Positions 35,863 to 44,416 of a stretch of 55,615 nucleotides of DNA are shown here, in pieces. Each line of letters begins with the position of its first letter. Position 1 is the stretch's first letter. The notes beneath the pieces are model-generated. The model was given only the letters and a program-made list of their open reading frames with translations, had not been told where the DNA came from and searched no databases. The position numbers and the translations under genes were made by a program. Where the stretch lies: positions 1-55,615 of the forward strand of contig CAMTMC010000011.1 in assembly GCA_947073515.1 (NCBI GenBank), written 5' to 3'. This DNA comes from an uncultured bacterium. GTDB lineage: Bacteria; Bacillota; Clostridia; Oscillospirales; Oscillospiraceae.

Positions 35863-37863
35863 ATGAGTTTTGACCGCAACCTTTTTTTACCAATTAGCAG
35901 GGATGACATGGCCCGCCGAGGCTGGGAGTCCTACGACTTCCTCCTCATCACCGGCGACGCCTATGTGGACCACCCCTCCTTCGGGACGGCCATCATTGGC
36001 CGGGTTTTGGAGGCGGCGGGGTACCGGGTGGCCGTCCTGGCCCAGCCGGACTGGCACGATAAGGAACCCTTCGCCGCCCTGGGCCGGCCCCGGCTGGGGG
36101 TGCTCATCGGGGCGGGGAACATCGACTCCATGGTGGCCCACTACACCGCCGCCAGGAAACGCCGGCACGACGACGCCTACTCCCCCGGGCGGAAGGCCGG
36201 CCTTCGGCCCGACCGCGCCACCGTGGTCTACTCCAACCGGGTACGGGAGGCCTTTGGGGACATCCCCATTGTCATCGGCGGAATGGAGGCCTCCCTGCGC
36301 CGCTTTGCCCACTACGACTACTGGGAGGACAAGGTCCGCCGCTCCATCCTGTTCGATGCCCAGGCCGACCTGCTGGTCTACGGCATGGGGGAAACCGCCA
36401 CCCTGGAAATCGCCGCCCGGCTGGCCTCGGGCACAGCCGTGAGGGAGATCACCGATGTCCGGGGCACCTGCCTGGCGGTGAGAGACCCCGGCATATGCGC
36501 CTACCCGCTGGTGGAGGTGCCCTCCTTCGAGGCGGTGTCTACCTCCAAATCGGACTACGCCCGGGCCAATATGGTGGAGTACCAGGAGCACGACGCCGTG
36601 TCGGGCCGGGCCATCCTCCAGCGGCACGGCCGGGATATCCTGCTGGTCAATCCCCCCGCCTTCCCCCTGGGCACGGCGGAGCTGGACCGGATCGCCGAGC
36701 TGCCCTATGTCCGGGAGCCCCACCCCGTATATGACCAGATGGGGGGCGTGCCCGCCATTGAGGAGGTGCGCTTCTCCGTCACCCACAACCGGGGGTGCTT
36801 CGGGGCCTGCAACTTCTGCTCCCTGGCCTTCCACCAGGGCCGGACCATCTCCGCCCGCAGCCACGACAGCGTGATCCGGGAGGTCACCGCCCTCACCCGG
36901 CACCCGGGCTTTAAGGGTTATATCCACGATGTGGGCGGGCCGTCGGCGGCTTTCCGGAGGCCCTCCTGCCAGAAGCAGCTGAAAGCCGGGATGTGCCGGA
37001 ACCGGGCCTGCCTGGCCCCGGAGCCCTGCCCCAACCTGGACGCCGACCACACCGACTACATGATGCTCCTGCGGAAGCTGCGGGAGATCCCCAAGGTGAA
37101 AAAGGTCTTTATCCGCTCGGGCATCCGGTTTGACTTTCTGATGAAAGACCCAAGCGGCGAGTTTTTTACCGACCTGGTCCAGCACCACGTCTCCGGCCAG
37201 CTGAAGGTGGCCCCGGAGCACTGCGTGGCCCACACCTTGGACCACATGGGCAAGCCCCATATTGAGGTGTACGAGAGATTCCGGGAGAAATATTTTAAGC
37301 TCAACCGCCGGTACGGCAAGGAGCAGTACCTGGTGCCCTATTTAATCTCCTCCCACCCGGGCTGTACCCTGGAGGACGCCGTGGAGCTGGCCGTCTGGCT
37401 GAACAAACAGGGCCATATGCCGGAGCAGGTGCAGGACTTCTACCCCACCCCCGGCACCCTGGCAACCTGCATGTGGTACACGGGCATCGACCCCCGGACC
37501 ATGGAGCGGGTCTTTGTGCCCAAAACGCCCCATGACAAGGCCCTCCAGCGGGCGCTGATGCAGTGGCGGAAGCCCCAGAACCGGAAGCTGGTGCTGGAGG
37601 CCCTCCACAAGACCGGCCGGGAGGATCTGATCGGCTACGGCAAAAACTGCCTGGTGAAGCCCGGCCGGGGCCAGCCGGCTTCCAAAGACGGCCAGCCTGC
37701 CCAGGGGAAAAAGGACAGCCCCTCCGCCGGGAAGAGGAGGCGGCCCGGCGGGCCGGGAAAACCTGGCGGTTCCCGCCGGGTGGAGCGCAACGACCGCCAG
37801 ACCACAAAAAACGGCGGGCCTGTCCGGAAAGCGGGCTGGGCCAGGCCCAAAAAGAAAAAATAA
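35863..37863 (+). CDS. YgiQ-family radical SAM protein
   Basis: The chosen ATG (MSFDRNLFLP) has AAAGAGG nine bases upstream and gives 666 residues; in-frame starts further upstream (35785, 35767) are less likely. The N-terminal YgiQ region has SYDFLLITGDAYVDHPSFG and IVIGGMEASLRRFAHYDYWE. The radical SAM cluster motif is THNRGCFGACNFCSLAFHQG (CxxxCxxC). The end is a basic, low-complexity tail (PGRGQPASKDGQPAQGKKDS...RPKKKK). The function of YgiQ proteins is not established. The gene starts about 95 bp after the fusion gene. Confidence 0.9.
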   Translation: MSFDRNLFLPISRDDMARRGWESYDFLLITGDAYVDHPSFGTAIIGRVLEAAGYRVAVLAQPDWHDKEPFAALGRPRLGVLIGAGNIDSMVAHYTAARKRRHDDAYSPGRKAGLRPDRATVVYSNRVREAFGDIPIVIGGMEASLRRFAHYDYWEDKVRRSILFDAQADLLVYGMGETATLEIAARLASGTAVREITDVRGTCLAVRDPGICAYPLVEVPSFEAVSTSKSDYARANMVEYQEHDAVSGRAILQRHGRDILLVNPPAFPLGTAELDRIAELPYVREPHPVYDQMGGVPAIEEVRFSVTHNRGCFGACNFCSLAFHQGRTISARSHDSVIREVTALTRHPGFKGYIHDVGGPSAAFRRPSCQKQLKAGMCRNRACLAPEPCPNLDADHTDYMMLLRKLREIPKVKKVFIRSGIRFDFLMKDPSGEFFTDLVQHHVSGQLKVAPEHCVAHTLDHMGKPHIEVYERFREKYFKLNRRYGKEQYLVPYLISSHPGCTLEDAVELAVWLNKQGHMPEQVQDFYPTPGTLATCMWYTGIDPRTMERVFVPKTPHDKALQRALMQWRKPQNRKLVLEALHKTGREDLIGYGKNCLVKPGRGQPASKDGQPAQGKKDSPSAGKRRRPGGPGKPGGSRRVERNDRQTTKNGGPVRKAGWARPKKKK

Positions 37864-37864
37864 G

Positions 37865-37893
37865 GGGATGGGCCAAGGCCCATCCCGATTTTT
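37865..37893 (+). terminator. intrinsic terminator after the YgiQ gene
   Basis: GGGATGGGCC-AA-GGCCCATCCC (10-bp perfect stem) is followed by GATTTTT two bases after the stop codon. The MITE target site lies at its 3' edge. Confidence 0.88.
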
Positions 37894-37894
37894 A

Positions 37895-38043
37895 AGGAAA
37901 TGCTGATTCAATCAGCGCAGGTAGATTTGTGCCGGAAATTTCACCTGAGAAGGGAGAAAACCCCAGGAATCCTGGTGGATTTCAAGATGTTCTGACGCAA
38001 TCCAGGGGGAATTTATGGCGTGAAGATTGAATCAGTGGTTCCT
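37895..38043. mobile_element. 149-bp MITE-like element with imperfect terminal repeats
   Basis: The ends AGGAAATGCTGATTCAATC and, reversed, AGGAACCACTGATTCAATC match at 16 of 19 positions and are flanked by TA on both sides (37893-37894, 38044-38045). No protein is encoded. Its right half (GACGCAATCCAGGGGGAATT, then ATGGCGTGAAGATT) resembles the right half of the element at 30937-31096, suggesting an older relative of the same family. Confidence 0.7.
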
Positions 38044-38471
38044 TACGGATTGATTGCTCCGCCGGTGATGTCCCGGGCGGCGTCGGTCACGCCCCGGCCC
38101 ACGTCCCGGGCGGCGTTGGTCACGCCCCGGCCCACGTCCTGGGCGGCCCGGCCCAGGTCACGGCCCGCGTTGGCGAGGGCGTTCTGTCCGTCCCGGGTCA
38201 GATCCCGGGCGTCCTGGGTCAAGTCACGGCCCGTGGGGTTGTAGCTGCCGTATATCTGGCCGTTGGGGCCGGCGGTGTAGTGGCCGTCGTAAAAATAGTT
38301 CCGGCCCTGGTTCATCTGGGTGTTGTACCGCCGGGCCACCTGGCCGGCGGAGACGCTGCCGGCACCGTTGGAGCCGGATTTGGTGCTGCCCGCGTCCCGG
38401 TCGGTGTTGCAGGCCGTCAGTGAGGCCGTCAGCGTCAAGGCGAGGGCGAAGGCGATGGCTGCTCGTTTCAT
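38043..38471 (-). CDS. lipoprotein with 11-residue amphipathic repeats
   Basis: This 142-residue protein has a signal peptide and lipobox (ALTLTASLTAC, lipidated Cys21). The mature part is polar and then builds 11-residue repeats: DVGRGVTNAAR, DVGRGVTDAAR and degenerate copies before them (about residues 80-135), encoded by 33-bp DNA repeats. Such 11-mers form amphipathic helices as in LEA-type proteins. The stop codon is completed by the last base of the adjoining MITE and its TA target, so the original C-terminus may have been longer. Function unknown; surface-anchored. Confidence 0.75.
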   Translation of the reverse strand: MKRAAIAFALALTLTASLTACNTDRDAGSTKSGSNGAGSVSAGQVARRYNTQMNQGRNYFYDGHYTAGPNGQIYGSYNPTGRDLTQDARDLTRDGQNALANAGRDLGRAAQDVGRGVTNAARDVGRGVTDAARDITGGAINP

Positions 38472-38655
38472 CCGTGTATCCTCCCGCTTTCATGTTTGTG
38501 GTTGAAGCGACGGAAGTCCCATCCGCCAGATAGTATGTCCGGTTTTTTTTCCGCCTCGCCCGGGAATGAGCGGCAGATTTGGCTTTTTTCTCCGGACTTT
38601 CTGAAAAAAGTTCTGGAACGGCCCGGACTTTTTGGAAAAAACTTCGTCTGCCCCC

Positions 38656-38684
38656 TTGCAATCCGCCGGGCTGTATGGTATAGT
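38656..38684 (+). promoter_or_regulatory. promoter of the rimP-nusA-infB operon
   Basis: TTGCAA (38656-38661), a 17-bp spacer and TATAGT (38679-38684). It is about 310 bp upstream of rimP, implying a long leader. Confidence 0.7.
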
Positions 38685-38710
38685 GTAAACAGAATCATGG
38701 TAGTGTAGGC

Positions 38711-38739
38711 AAGAGTGGGGTTGAAACTCCGCTCTTTTT
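38711..38739 (+). terminator. leader terminator/attenuator upstream of rimP
   Basis: AAGAGTGGGGT pairs with ACTCCGCTCTT (11 bp with two G-U pairs, short loop TGAA-like) and is followed by TTTTT. It lies only about 20 bp after the predicted transcription start, so transcripts would stop early unless termination is suppressed. Confidence 0.65.
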
Positions 38740-38743
38740 AATT

Positions 38744-38948
38744 GCGAAGCGCCGAATCCCCGAGCAGGGGAGCTTGGACCGGAGCGAGGAGGAGAAACCA
38801 AGGCGCTGGGGCGCCTGTTTCGAGTCCGAGACGGAGGGAAAGCGACCCGGCCGTGAGGGGACCGAGGCGTGACAACACCGAAGCGCCGAGCCGTTGTGAA
38901 CAGGCGAGGCGTGACAACGCCGAAGCGCCGAATCCCCGAGCAGGGGAG
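38744..38948 (+). repeat. direct-repeat cluster in the rimP leader
   Basis: A 28-bp sequence beginning CGAAGCGCCGAATCCCC occurs perfectly at 38745-38772 and 38921-38948. A second unit of 27 bp beginning CGAGGCGTGACAAC occurs at 38863-38889 and 38905-38931 with one mismatch, overlapping the first. No convincing gene is seen in 38472-38991. The stretch may be a structured leader RNA or an intergenic repeat element. Confidence 0.7.
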
Positions 38949-38991
38949 AGAACGGCGCAACGGGCCCCATTTGGAATCACAAAAGGACGTG

Positions 38992-39453
38992 ATGATTATG
39001 GCAAAGGTGACCGACGCTGTGGCCGCCCTGGCCCAGCCGGTTGTGGCGGCGGCGGGCTGCTCCCTGTGGGATGTGGAGTACGTCAAGGAGGCGGGCTCCT
39101 GGTTCCTCCGGGTCTATATCGACAAGGAGGGCGGCGTGTCCATTGACGACTGCGAGGCGGTCTCCCGCCCCCTGTCCGACGCCCTGGACGAGGCCGACCC
39201 CATTGAAGGCAGCTATGTGTTTGAGGTGTCCTCCGCCGGGGCGGACCGGGCGCTGAAAAAGCCCGAGCACTTCGCCCGGTTCCAGGGGGCTGAGGTGGAG
39301 GTCAAGCTCTACCGGGCCCGGGACGGCCGGAAGGAGTTTGTGGGCCCGCTCCAGTCCTGGCAGGACGGGGATGTGGTCCTAGAGGTAGGCGGCGGGCCCA
39401 TGACATTTACCAGGCAGGAGATCGCGCAGGTACGGCTGTACCCCCGCTTTTAA
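38992..39453 (+). CDS. rimP: ribosome maturation factor RimP
   Basis: This 153-residue protein acts in 30S maturation. Two ATGs (38992 and 38998) follow AAAAGGA; either may be used. Seen are LAQPVVAAAGCSLWDVEYVK, FLRVYIDKEGGVSIDDCEAV, SYVFEVSSAGADRALKKPEH and a C-terminal SH3-like part (FVGPLQSWQDGDVVLEV...TRQEIAQVRLYP). It is the first gene of the nusA-infB operon and lies 20 bp upstream of nusA. Confidence 0.93.
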   Translation: MIMAKVTDAVAALAQPVVAAAGCSLWDVEYVKEAGSWFLRVYIDKEGGVSIDDCEAVSRPLSDALDEADPIEGSYVFEVSSAGADRALKKPEHFARFQGAEVEVKLYRARDGRKEFVGPLQSWQDGDVVLEVGGGPMTFTRQEIAQVRLYPRF

Positions 39454-39473
39454 CCGTTTAGGAGGAGAATTCC

Positions 39474-40679
39474 GTGGCTAAGAGAGTGACAAAGAAGAAG
39501 GTCAACAGCACCGAGATGGACGGCAAGGAGTTTTTTGAGGCCATCCACCAGATCGAGCAGGAGAAGGGCATCAAGCCGGGCTATATGATGGAGAAGGTCA
39601 CCCAGGCCCTGCTGTCCGCCTACCGCCGGGATCACGAGGGGGTGGGAGAGAACCTGGTGGTGGAGGCCGACGAGGCCGCCTGCACCGTCCGCCTGTTCCT
39701 GAAGAAGGAGATCGTGGAGGAGGTTGACAACCCCGCCATGGAGATCAGCCTGGAGGAGGCCCGGGCCTCCCTGCCCCAGGCCGAGCTGGGGGACACCGTC
39801 CGCATGGAGGTGAAGGCCCGGAACTTTGGCCGCATCGCCGCCCAGACCGCCCGCCAGGTCATCATCCAGGGCATCCGGGAGGCGGAGCAGGGCATGATCT
39901 ACGACGAGTTCTGCGCCAAGGAGCACGAGCTGCTCACCGGGGTGATCACCCGGATCGACCCCCGCAGCGGCTCGGTATCCCTGCGGCTGCACTCCGGCGC
40001 TGAGTTCACCGACGCCTATCTGGGCGCCGGCGAGCAGGTGAAGGGCGAGCGGTATATGGAGGGCCAGCGCCTGAAGATCTATGTGGTAGAGGTCCGCCGG
40101 GCCACCAAGGGCCCCCAGGTCCTCATCTCCCGCACCCACCCCGGCCTGGTGAAGCGGCTGTTTGAGCTGGAGGTCCCCGAGATCTATGACGGCACCGTGG
40201 AGATCAAGTCGGTGGCCCGGGAGGCGGGCAGCCGTACCAAGATGGCCGTCTGGTCCTCCGACCCCAACGTGGATCCCCTGGGCGCCTGTATCGGCCCCCG
40301 GCACCAGCGCATTGACAATGTGCTCTCCGAGCTGAAAAACGAGAAGGTGGACATCATCCCCTACAGCGAGGACCCGGCGGAGTATATCGCCGCCGCCCTC
40401 TCCCCCGCGGACGTGATCTCCGTGGAGGAGCTGCCCGACGGCAAGAGCTGCCGGGTGGTGGTGCCTGACGACCAGCTCTCCCTGGCCATCGGCAAGGAGG
40501 GGCAGAACGCCCGCCTGGCCGCCAAGCTCACCGGCTATAAGATCGACATCAAGCCCGAGTCCGCCCCCCTGGAGCCCATTGAGGAGCTGGCCGCCCAGGC
40601 GGAGGCCGAGGCCGCCGCGGACGCCCTGGAGGAGGCCATGGCCCAGGCGGAGGAGAACGGGGAGATTGCGGGGGAGTAA
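39474..40679 (+). CDS. nusA: transcription termination/antitermination protein NusA
   Basis: The GTG start has TTAGGAGGAGAATTCC before it; 401 residues. Domains in order: N-terminal RNA-polymerase-binding (about 1-135), S1 (about 140-205, [20 protein letters not shown]), KH1 and KH2 ([40 protein letters not shown]). It ends in an acidic Ala/Glu tail rather than the repeats of enterobacterial NusA, as is usual for Firmicutes. It binds nascent RNA and modulates pausing and termination, which may matter for the leader terminator of its own operon. Confidence 0.96.
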   Translation: MAKRVTKKKVNSTEMDGKEFFEAIHQIEQEKGIKPGYMMEKVTQALLSAYRRDHEGVGENLVVEADEAACTVRLFLKKEIVEEVDNPAMEISLEEARASLPQAELGDTVRMEVKARNFGRIAAQTARQVIIQGIREAEQGMIYDEFCAKEHELLTGVITRIDPRSGSVSLRLHSGAEFTDAYLGAGEQVKGERYMEGQRLKIYVVEVRRATKGPQVLISRTHPGLVKRLFELEVPEIYDGTVEIKSVAREAGSRTKMAVWSSDPNVDPLGACIGPRHQRIDNVLSELKNEKVDIIPYSEDPAEYIAAALSPADVISVEELPDGKSCRVVVPDDQLSLAIGKEGQNARLAAKLTGYKIDIKPESAPLEPIEELAAQAEAEAAADALEEAMAQAEENGEIAGE

Positions 40680-40969
40680 GGCCCCCATAGCTCCGGCCCC
40701 TCCGAGGCGCGCGAAATTCCAACGCACGAATTTGCGGATTTACACCGCGGAGCGGCAGCGGGCGGAGTTGTGGATACTTCAGAGGCGAACCGCGCCGAAC
40801 AACCGGCGCAAAACCCACGGAGGGTATCAAAGGAGATTTTCAAGAACCTTGGTTCTTGAACGTCTTTTTGGTTCCTTTTTCGACGGCGAAAAAGAAACTC
40901 GCCGCCGGAGCGGCGAAATGTCCCGTCGCCTGCGGGCGGCGACCCCCCATCAATGAAGGAGAGAGAGCC
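40680..40969 (+). other. nusA-ylxR gap with an internal hairpin terminator
   Basis: This 290-bp gap is long for this operon. TTCAAGAACC-TT-GGTTCTTGAA (40839-40860, perfect 10-bp stem) is followed by CGTCTTTTTGG, a likely partial terminator. Two further GC-rich inverted segments (CGCCGCCGGAGCGGCG; GTCGCCTGCGGGCGGC) lie at about 40900-40941. No gene is seen. Confidence 0.6.
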
Positions 40970-41248
40970 TTGCCCAAGAAAATACCCCTGCGCCAGTGTC
41001 TTGGCTGTCGGGAAATGAAACCAAAAAAAGAGCTGATCCGGCTGGTAAAACCGCCAGAGGGGCCGGTATCCCTGGACTTCAAGGGCAAGCTGCCCGGCCG
41101 GGGGGCCTATGTGTGCCCCAACCCGGAGTGCCTGAAGCGGATCCGGAAGAGCCGGGCCCTGGAGCGGGCTTTTTCCTCCCTGATTCTGGACGAGGTGTGG
41201 GAGAGCCTGGAGGCCCAGATGAAGGAGGTGCCCCCCCATGCCCAATGA
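40970..41248 (+). CDS. ylxR: YlxR family RNA-binding protein
   Basis: The start is TTG behind GAAGGAGAGAGAGCC, giving 92 residues (LPKKIPLRQCLGC). The family signature is RQCLGCREMKPKKELIRLV and GRGAYVCPNPECLKRIRKSR. It is found between nusA and infB across Firmicutes and binds RNA and RNase P in characterised cases. It overlaps the following L7Ae-like gene by 11 bp. The longer upstream ATG reading has no ribosome-binding site. Confidence 0.9.
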   Translation: MPKKIPLRQCLGCREMKPKKELIRLVKPPEGPVSLDFKGKLPGRGAYVCPNPECLKRIRKSRALERAFSSLILDEVWESLEAQMKEVPPHAQ

Positions 41249-41864
41249 CCCGATTCTGCATCTGCTGGGGCTGGCCAAAAAGGCCGGCCGGCTGGAGATC
41301 GGCGAGGAGCCCGTGGGGGCCGCCTGCCGGGCCCGCCAGGCCCGGCTGCTCCTCCTGGCCGGCGACGCCGCCCCCAATACCCGCCGCCGGTGCGCCCACT
41401 TCGGGGAGGCGGGGGGCGCGCTCTGGCTGGAGCTGCCCTTCACCAAGGGGGAGCTGGGGTTCATCCTGGGCCGGTCCTCCTGCGCCATGCTGGCGCTGAC
41501 CGACGCCGGCTTCTCCGCCGCCATCTGCGGCAAGCTGGCCGCCCGGGACCCGGAGAAGTACGGCCCCGCCGCCCAGCAGCTGCGGGCCAAGGCGGATAAA
41601 GCGCTCCAGCGCCAGAGGGAGCAGCGCCAGCATGAAAAGAACTTGAGAGAGGGCAAAAGAAAACCCTGGGTCCCGCCCCCTGGGAAGCAGGAGGGGCGGC
41701 CCCCTGAAAGAAAGTCCGCCGGTAAACCGGGGACAAACGTTAAGCCCGGGGAGGCCCCCAAAACAGCCTCCCGTTCCAAGTACGCCGGGGAGAGGCCCGG
41801 GGGTTCCCCAACGCCCAGTTCAAGGCGGGGGCGGCTCACAGGAAAATTCCGGCGCGACCCTTAA
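41238..41864 (+). CDS. ylxQ: L7Ae-family K-turn-binding protein (YlxQ) with long basic tail
   Basis: The 208 residues contain an L7Ae/L30e fold in about 1-105: LHLLGLAKKAGRLEIGEEPV, ARLLLLAGDAAPNTRRR, FILGRSSCAMLALTDAGF. The remaining 100 residues are a basic, Pro/Lys/Arg-rich tail (REQRQHEKNLREGKRKPW and beyond) that the short Bacillus YlxQ lacks. The tail may be extra RNA-binding sequence. It lies 21 bp before infB. Confidence 0.85.
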   Translation: MPNDPILHLLGLAKKAGRLEIGEEPVGAACRARQARLLLLAGDAAPNTRRRCAHFGEAGGALWLELPFTKGELGFILGRSSCAMLALTDAGFSAAICGKLAARDPEKYGPAAQQLRAKADKALQRQREQRQHEKNLREGKRKPWVPPPGKQEGRPPERKSAGKPGTNVKPGEAPKTASRSKYAGERPGGSPTPSSRRGRLTGKFRRDP

Positions 41865-41885
41865 GAAACGAGGTGGCTTCTATCT

Positions 41886-44264
41886 ATGATGATTAAATAC
41901 CCCATCCATAAGGTGGCCAAGGACTTCAAGAAGAACGGCAAGGAACTCCCCTCCAAGGAGATCATGGAGATCCTCACCCAGTATGGACATCCCCCCAAGA
42001 ACCACATGCAGCCTTTGACCGACGAGGAGCTGTCCATCGTCTTTGAGTACCTGACCCAGCACAACCAGATCGACTCCATTGAGTCGGTCTACGCCGACGT
42101 GTACCACGAGCCCCAGCCCCCCAAGAAGGAGGAGCCCAAGGCGGCGGAGAAGCCCGCCTCCAAAGGGGGGGAGGGAAAGCCCGCCGCCAAGGGGGAGGCC
42201 AAGCCCGCCGTCCCCCAGCAGGCCCAGCAGGGGAAACCCCAGCAGCAGCCCATCCAGCGCCCCGCCACCCGGGTCCCGGAGAAGAAGGTGGTGGACACCC
42301 GGGGCGGCCCGGCGGTGAACCTGGACAAGTACGACGAGCGGCTGGAGAGCTTTACCTCTGAAAAGCAGCAGGACCGGGGCGGGAAGCAGAAGTTCCAAGG
42401 CCGCAACGCCCAGCGCCAGCGGGGCGGCAAGGGGGCCGGCTCCTTCGGCAACAAGCGCCGCCAGGAGGAACAGGACCGGATGCGCCGCCTCCAGCTGGAG
42501 ATCGCCAAGAAAGCCCCGGTCAAGGTGCTCATCCCCGATGAGATCGCCGTGGGCGAGCTGGCCTCCCGGATGAAGAAGACCGGGGCCGAGGTGGTCAAGT
42601 GCCTCATTAAAAACGGGGTCATGGCCTCCCTGTCCGACGTCATCGACTTCGACACCGCCGCCATCATCGCCGAGGAGATGGGCTGCAAGGTGGAGAAGGA
42701 GGTCATCGTCACCATTGAGGAGCGCCTCATCGACACCGCCGAGGACAGGGCCGAGGATCTGGTGGACCGGGCCCCCGTGGTGGTGGTCATGGGCCACGTG
42801 GACCACGGCAAGACCTCCCTGCTGGACTATATCCGCAGCGCCAACGTGGTTTCCGGAGAGGCCGGCGGCATTACCCAGCATATCGGCGCCTACCAGGTGG
42901 ACGTGAAGGGCAGCCCCGTCACCTTCCTGGACACCCCCGGCCATGAGGCGTTTACCGCCATGCGGGCCCGGGGCGCTATGATCACCGACGTGGCCATCCT
43001 GGTGGTGGCCGCCGACGACGGCATCATGCCCCAGACCGTGGAGTCCATCAACCACGCCAAGGCTGCCGAGATCCCCATTATCGTGGCCATCAACAAGATG
43101 GATAAGCCCACCGCCAACCCCGACCGGATTATGCAGCAGCTCACCGAGTATGAGCTGGTGCCCGAGGAGTGGGGCGGCGAGACCATCGTGTGCCCCATCT
43201 CCGCTAAGACCGGCCAGGGCATCGACAACCTGCTGGACATGGTGGTGCTCACCGCCGAGATGCGGGAGCTGAAGGCCAATCCCAACCGCTCCGCCCACGG
43301 CGCTGTCATCGAGGCCCGGCTGGACAAGGGCCGGGGCCCCATCGCCACCCTGCTGGTCCAGAACGGCACCCTGAAGCAGGGCGATGTCATCATCGCCGGC
43401 ACCGCCGTGGGCCGTGTCCGGGCCATGAGTGACCACAAGGGCCGCAAGGTCACCGAGGCCGGCCCCTCCGTCCCCGTGGAGATCATCGGTATGGGCGAGG
43501 TGCCCGGCGCTGGCGACGACTTCCACGCCGTGGCCGATGAGCGCATGGCCCGGGAGCTGGTGGAGCAGCGCAAGCACGAGCAGAAGAACAGTGTGGGCGC
43601 CACTGTGGGCAAGGTGTCCCTGGAGGATCTGTTCAGCCAGATCCAGGCCGGCGAGATGAAGAACCTGAATGTCATCGTCAAGGCCGACGTCCAGGGCTCC
43701 GCCGAGGCGGTGAAGGCCAGCCTGGAGAAGCTGTCCAACGAGGAGGTCCGGGTCCGGGTGATCCACTGCGCCGTGGGCGCCATCAGCGAGAGCGACGTGA
43801 TGCTGGCCGCCACCTCCGGCGCCATCATCGTGGGCTTCAACGTCCGTCCCGACGCCAACGCCAAGGAGTCCGCCCCCCGCAGCGGCGTGGATATGCGGAT
43901 GTACCGGGTGATCTACGACGCCATCAACGAGATCGAGGCCGCCATGAAGGGTATGCTGGCCCCCAAGTTCAAAGAGGTGGAGCTGGGCCGGGCGGAGGTC
44001 CGCAATGTGTTCAAGATCACCGGCGTGGGTATGGTGGCCGGCTGCTATGTGCTGGACGGCAAGATGCAGCGCAACGCCCAGATGCGCCTGCTCCGGGACA
44101 ATATCGTCATTTACGACGGGGCCATCGCCTCCCTCCAGCGCTTTAAGGACAGCGTGAAGGAGGTCGCCTCCGGCTACGAGTGTGGTATCACCTTTGAGAA
44201 GTTCCAGGACATCAAGGAGGGCGATATCATCGAGGCCTTCCTGATGGAGCAGATTGAAGTGTAA
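41886..44264 (+). CDS. infB: translation initiation factor IF-2
   Basis: This 792-residue GTPase brings fMet-tRNA to the 30S subunit. The N-terminus is a short IF2N-type helix region and then a Lys/Pro/Ala/Gln-rich disordered stretch (about 75-200). A second IF2N follows at about 215. The GTPase has GHVDHGKTS (G1), DTPGHE (G3) and NKMD (G4). Domains II-IV follow. Two adjacent ATGs offer starts; GAGGTGG lies rather far upstream. Codon use and high GC match the core genome. Confidence 0.97.
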   Translation: MMIKYPIHKVAKDFKKNGKELPSKEIMEILTQYGHPPKNHMQPLTDEELSIVFEYLTQHNQIDSIESVYADVYHEPQPPKKEEPKAAEKPASKGGEGKPAAKGEAKPAVPQQAQQGKPQQQPIQRPATRVPEKKVVDTRGGPAVNLDKYDERLESFTSEKQQDRGGKQKFQGRNAQRQRGGKGAGSFGNKRRQEEQDRMRRLQLEIAKKAPVKVLIPDEIAVGELASRMKKTGAEVVKCLIKNGVMASLSDVIDFDTAAIIAEEMGCKVEKEVIVTIEERLIDTAEDRAEDLVDRAPVVVVMGHVDHGKTSLLDYIRSANVVSGEAGGITQHIGAYQVDVKGSPVTFLDTPGHEAFTAMRARGAMITDVAILVVAADDGIMPQTVESINHAKAAEIPIIVAINKMDKPTANPDRIMQQLTEYELVPEEWGGETIVCPISAKTGQGIDNLLDMVVLTAEMRELKANPNRSAHGAVIEARLDKGRGPIATLLVQNGTLKQGDVIIAGTAVGRVRAMSDHKGRKVTEAGPSVPVEIIGMGEVPGAGDDFHAVADERMARELVEQRKHEQKNSVGATVGKVSLEDLFSQIQAGEMKNLNVIVKADVQGSAEAVKASLEKLSNEEVRVRVIHCAVGAISESDVMLAATSGAIIVGFNVRPDANAKESAPRSGVDMRMYRVIYDAINEIEAAMKGMLAPKFKEVELGRAEVRNVFKITGVGMVAGCYVLDGKMQRNAQMRLLRDNIVIYDGAIASLQRFKDSVKEVASGYECGITFEKFQDIKEGDIIEAFLMEQIEV

Positions 44265-44282
44265 GGTTTGTGAAATACTAAA

Positions 44283-44320
44283 ACGGGGCGGCCGTTTGGC
44301 CGCCCCGTAAAATTTTCTCT
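44283..44320 (+). terminator. terminator after infB
   Basis: ACGGGGCGGCC-GTTT-GGCCGCCCCGT (11-bp perfect stem) is followed by AAAATTTTCTCTTTT. It suggests that infB ends a transcript and that the genes behind it have their own promoter. Confidence 0.82.
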
Positions 44321-44342
44321 TTTCTTTGGCAAAATTTCATTG

Positions 44343-44386
44343 TATAATAAAATATGGCACAGGGCGGGCGCTTTGCGCCCGCCCTG
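44343..44386 (+). promoter_or_regulatory. -10 box and 12-bp hairpin upstream of the DUF1266-like gene
   Basis: TATAAT (44343-44348) has only a weak -35 (TTTTCT). Immediately downstream, CAGGGCGGGCGC-TTT-GCGCCCGCCCTG (44360-44386) would sit at the very 5' end of the RNA, before the ribosome-binding site. It has no U-tract; a 5'-end stabiliser is the simplest reading. Confidence 0.5.
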
Positions 44387-44416
44387 GTTGATTTCACACA
44401 GGGGGAAAATAGAGCT

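Noticed and set aside
38744-38948. CRISPR array
   Set aside because: Only two copies of each unit, overlapping each other, with unequal spacing and no cas genes.
38742-38990. Possible small gene in the rimP leader
   Set aside because: Open frames follow the direct repeats, lack a ribosome-binding site and give Arg/Pro-rich sequence; a leader or repeat element fits better.
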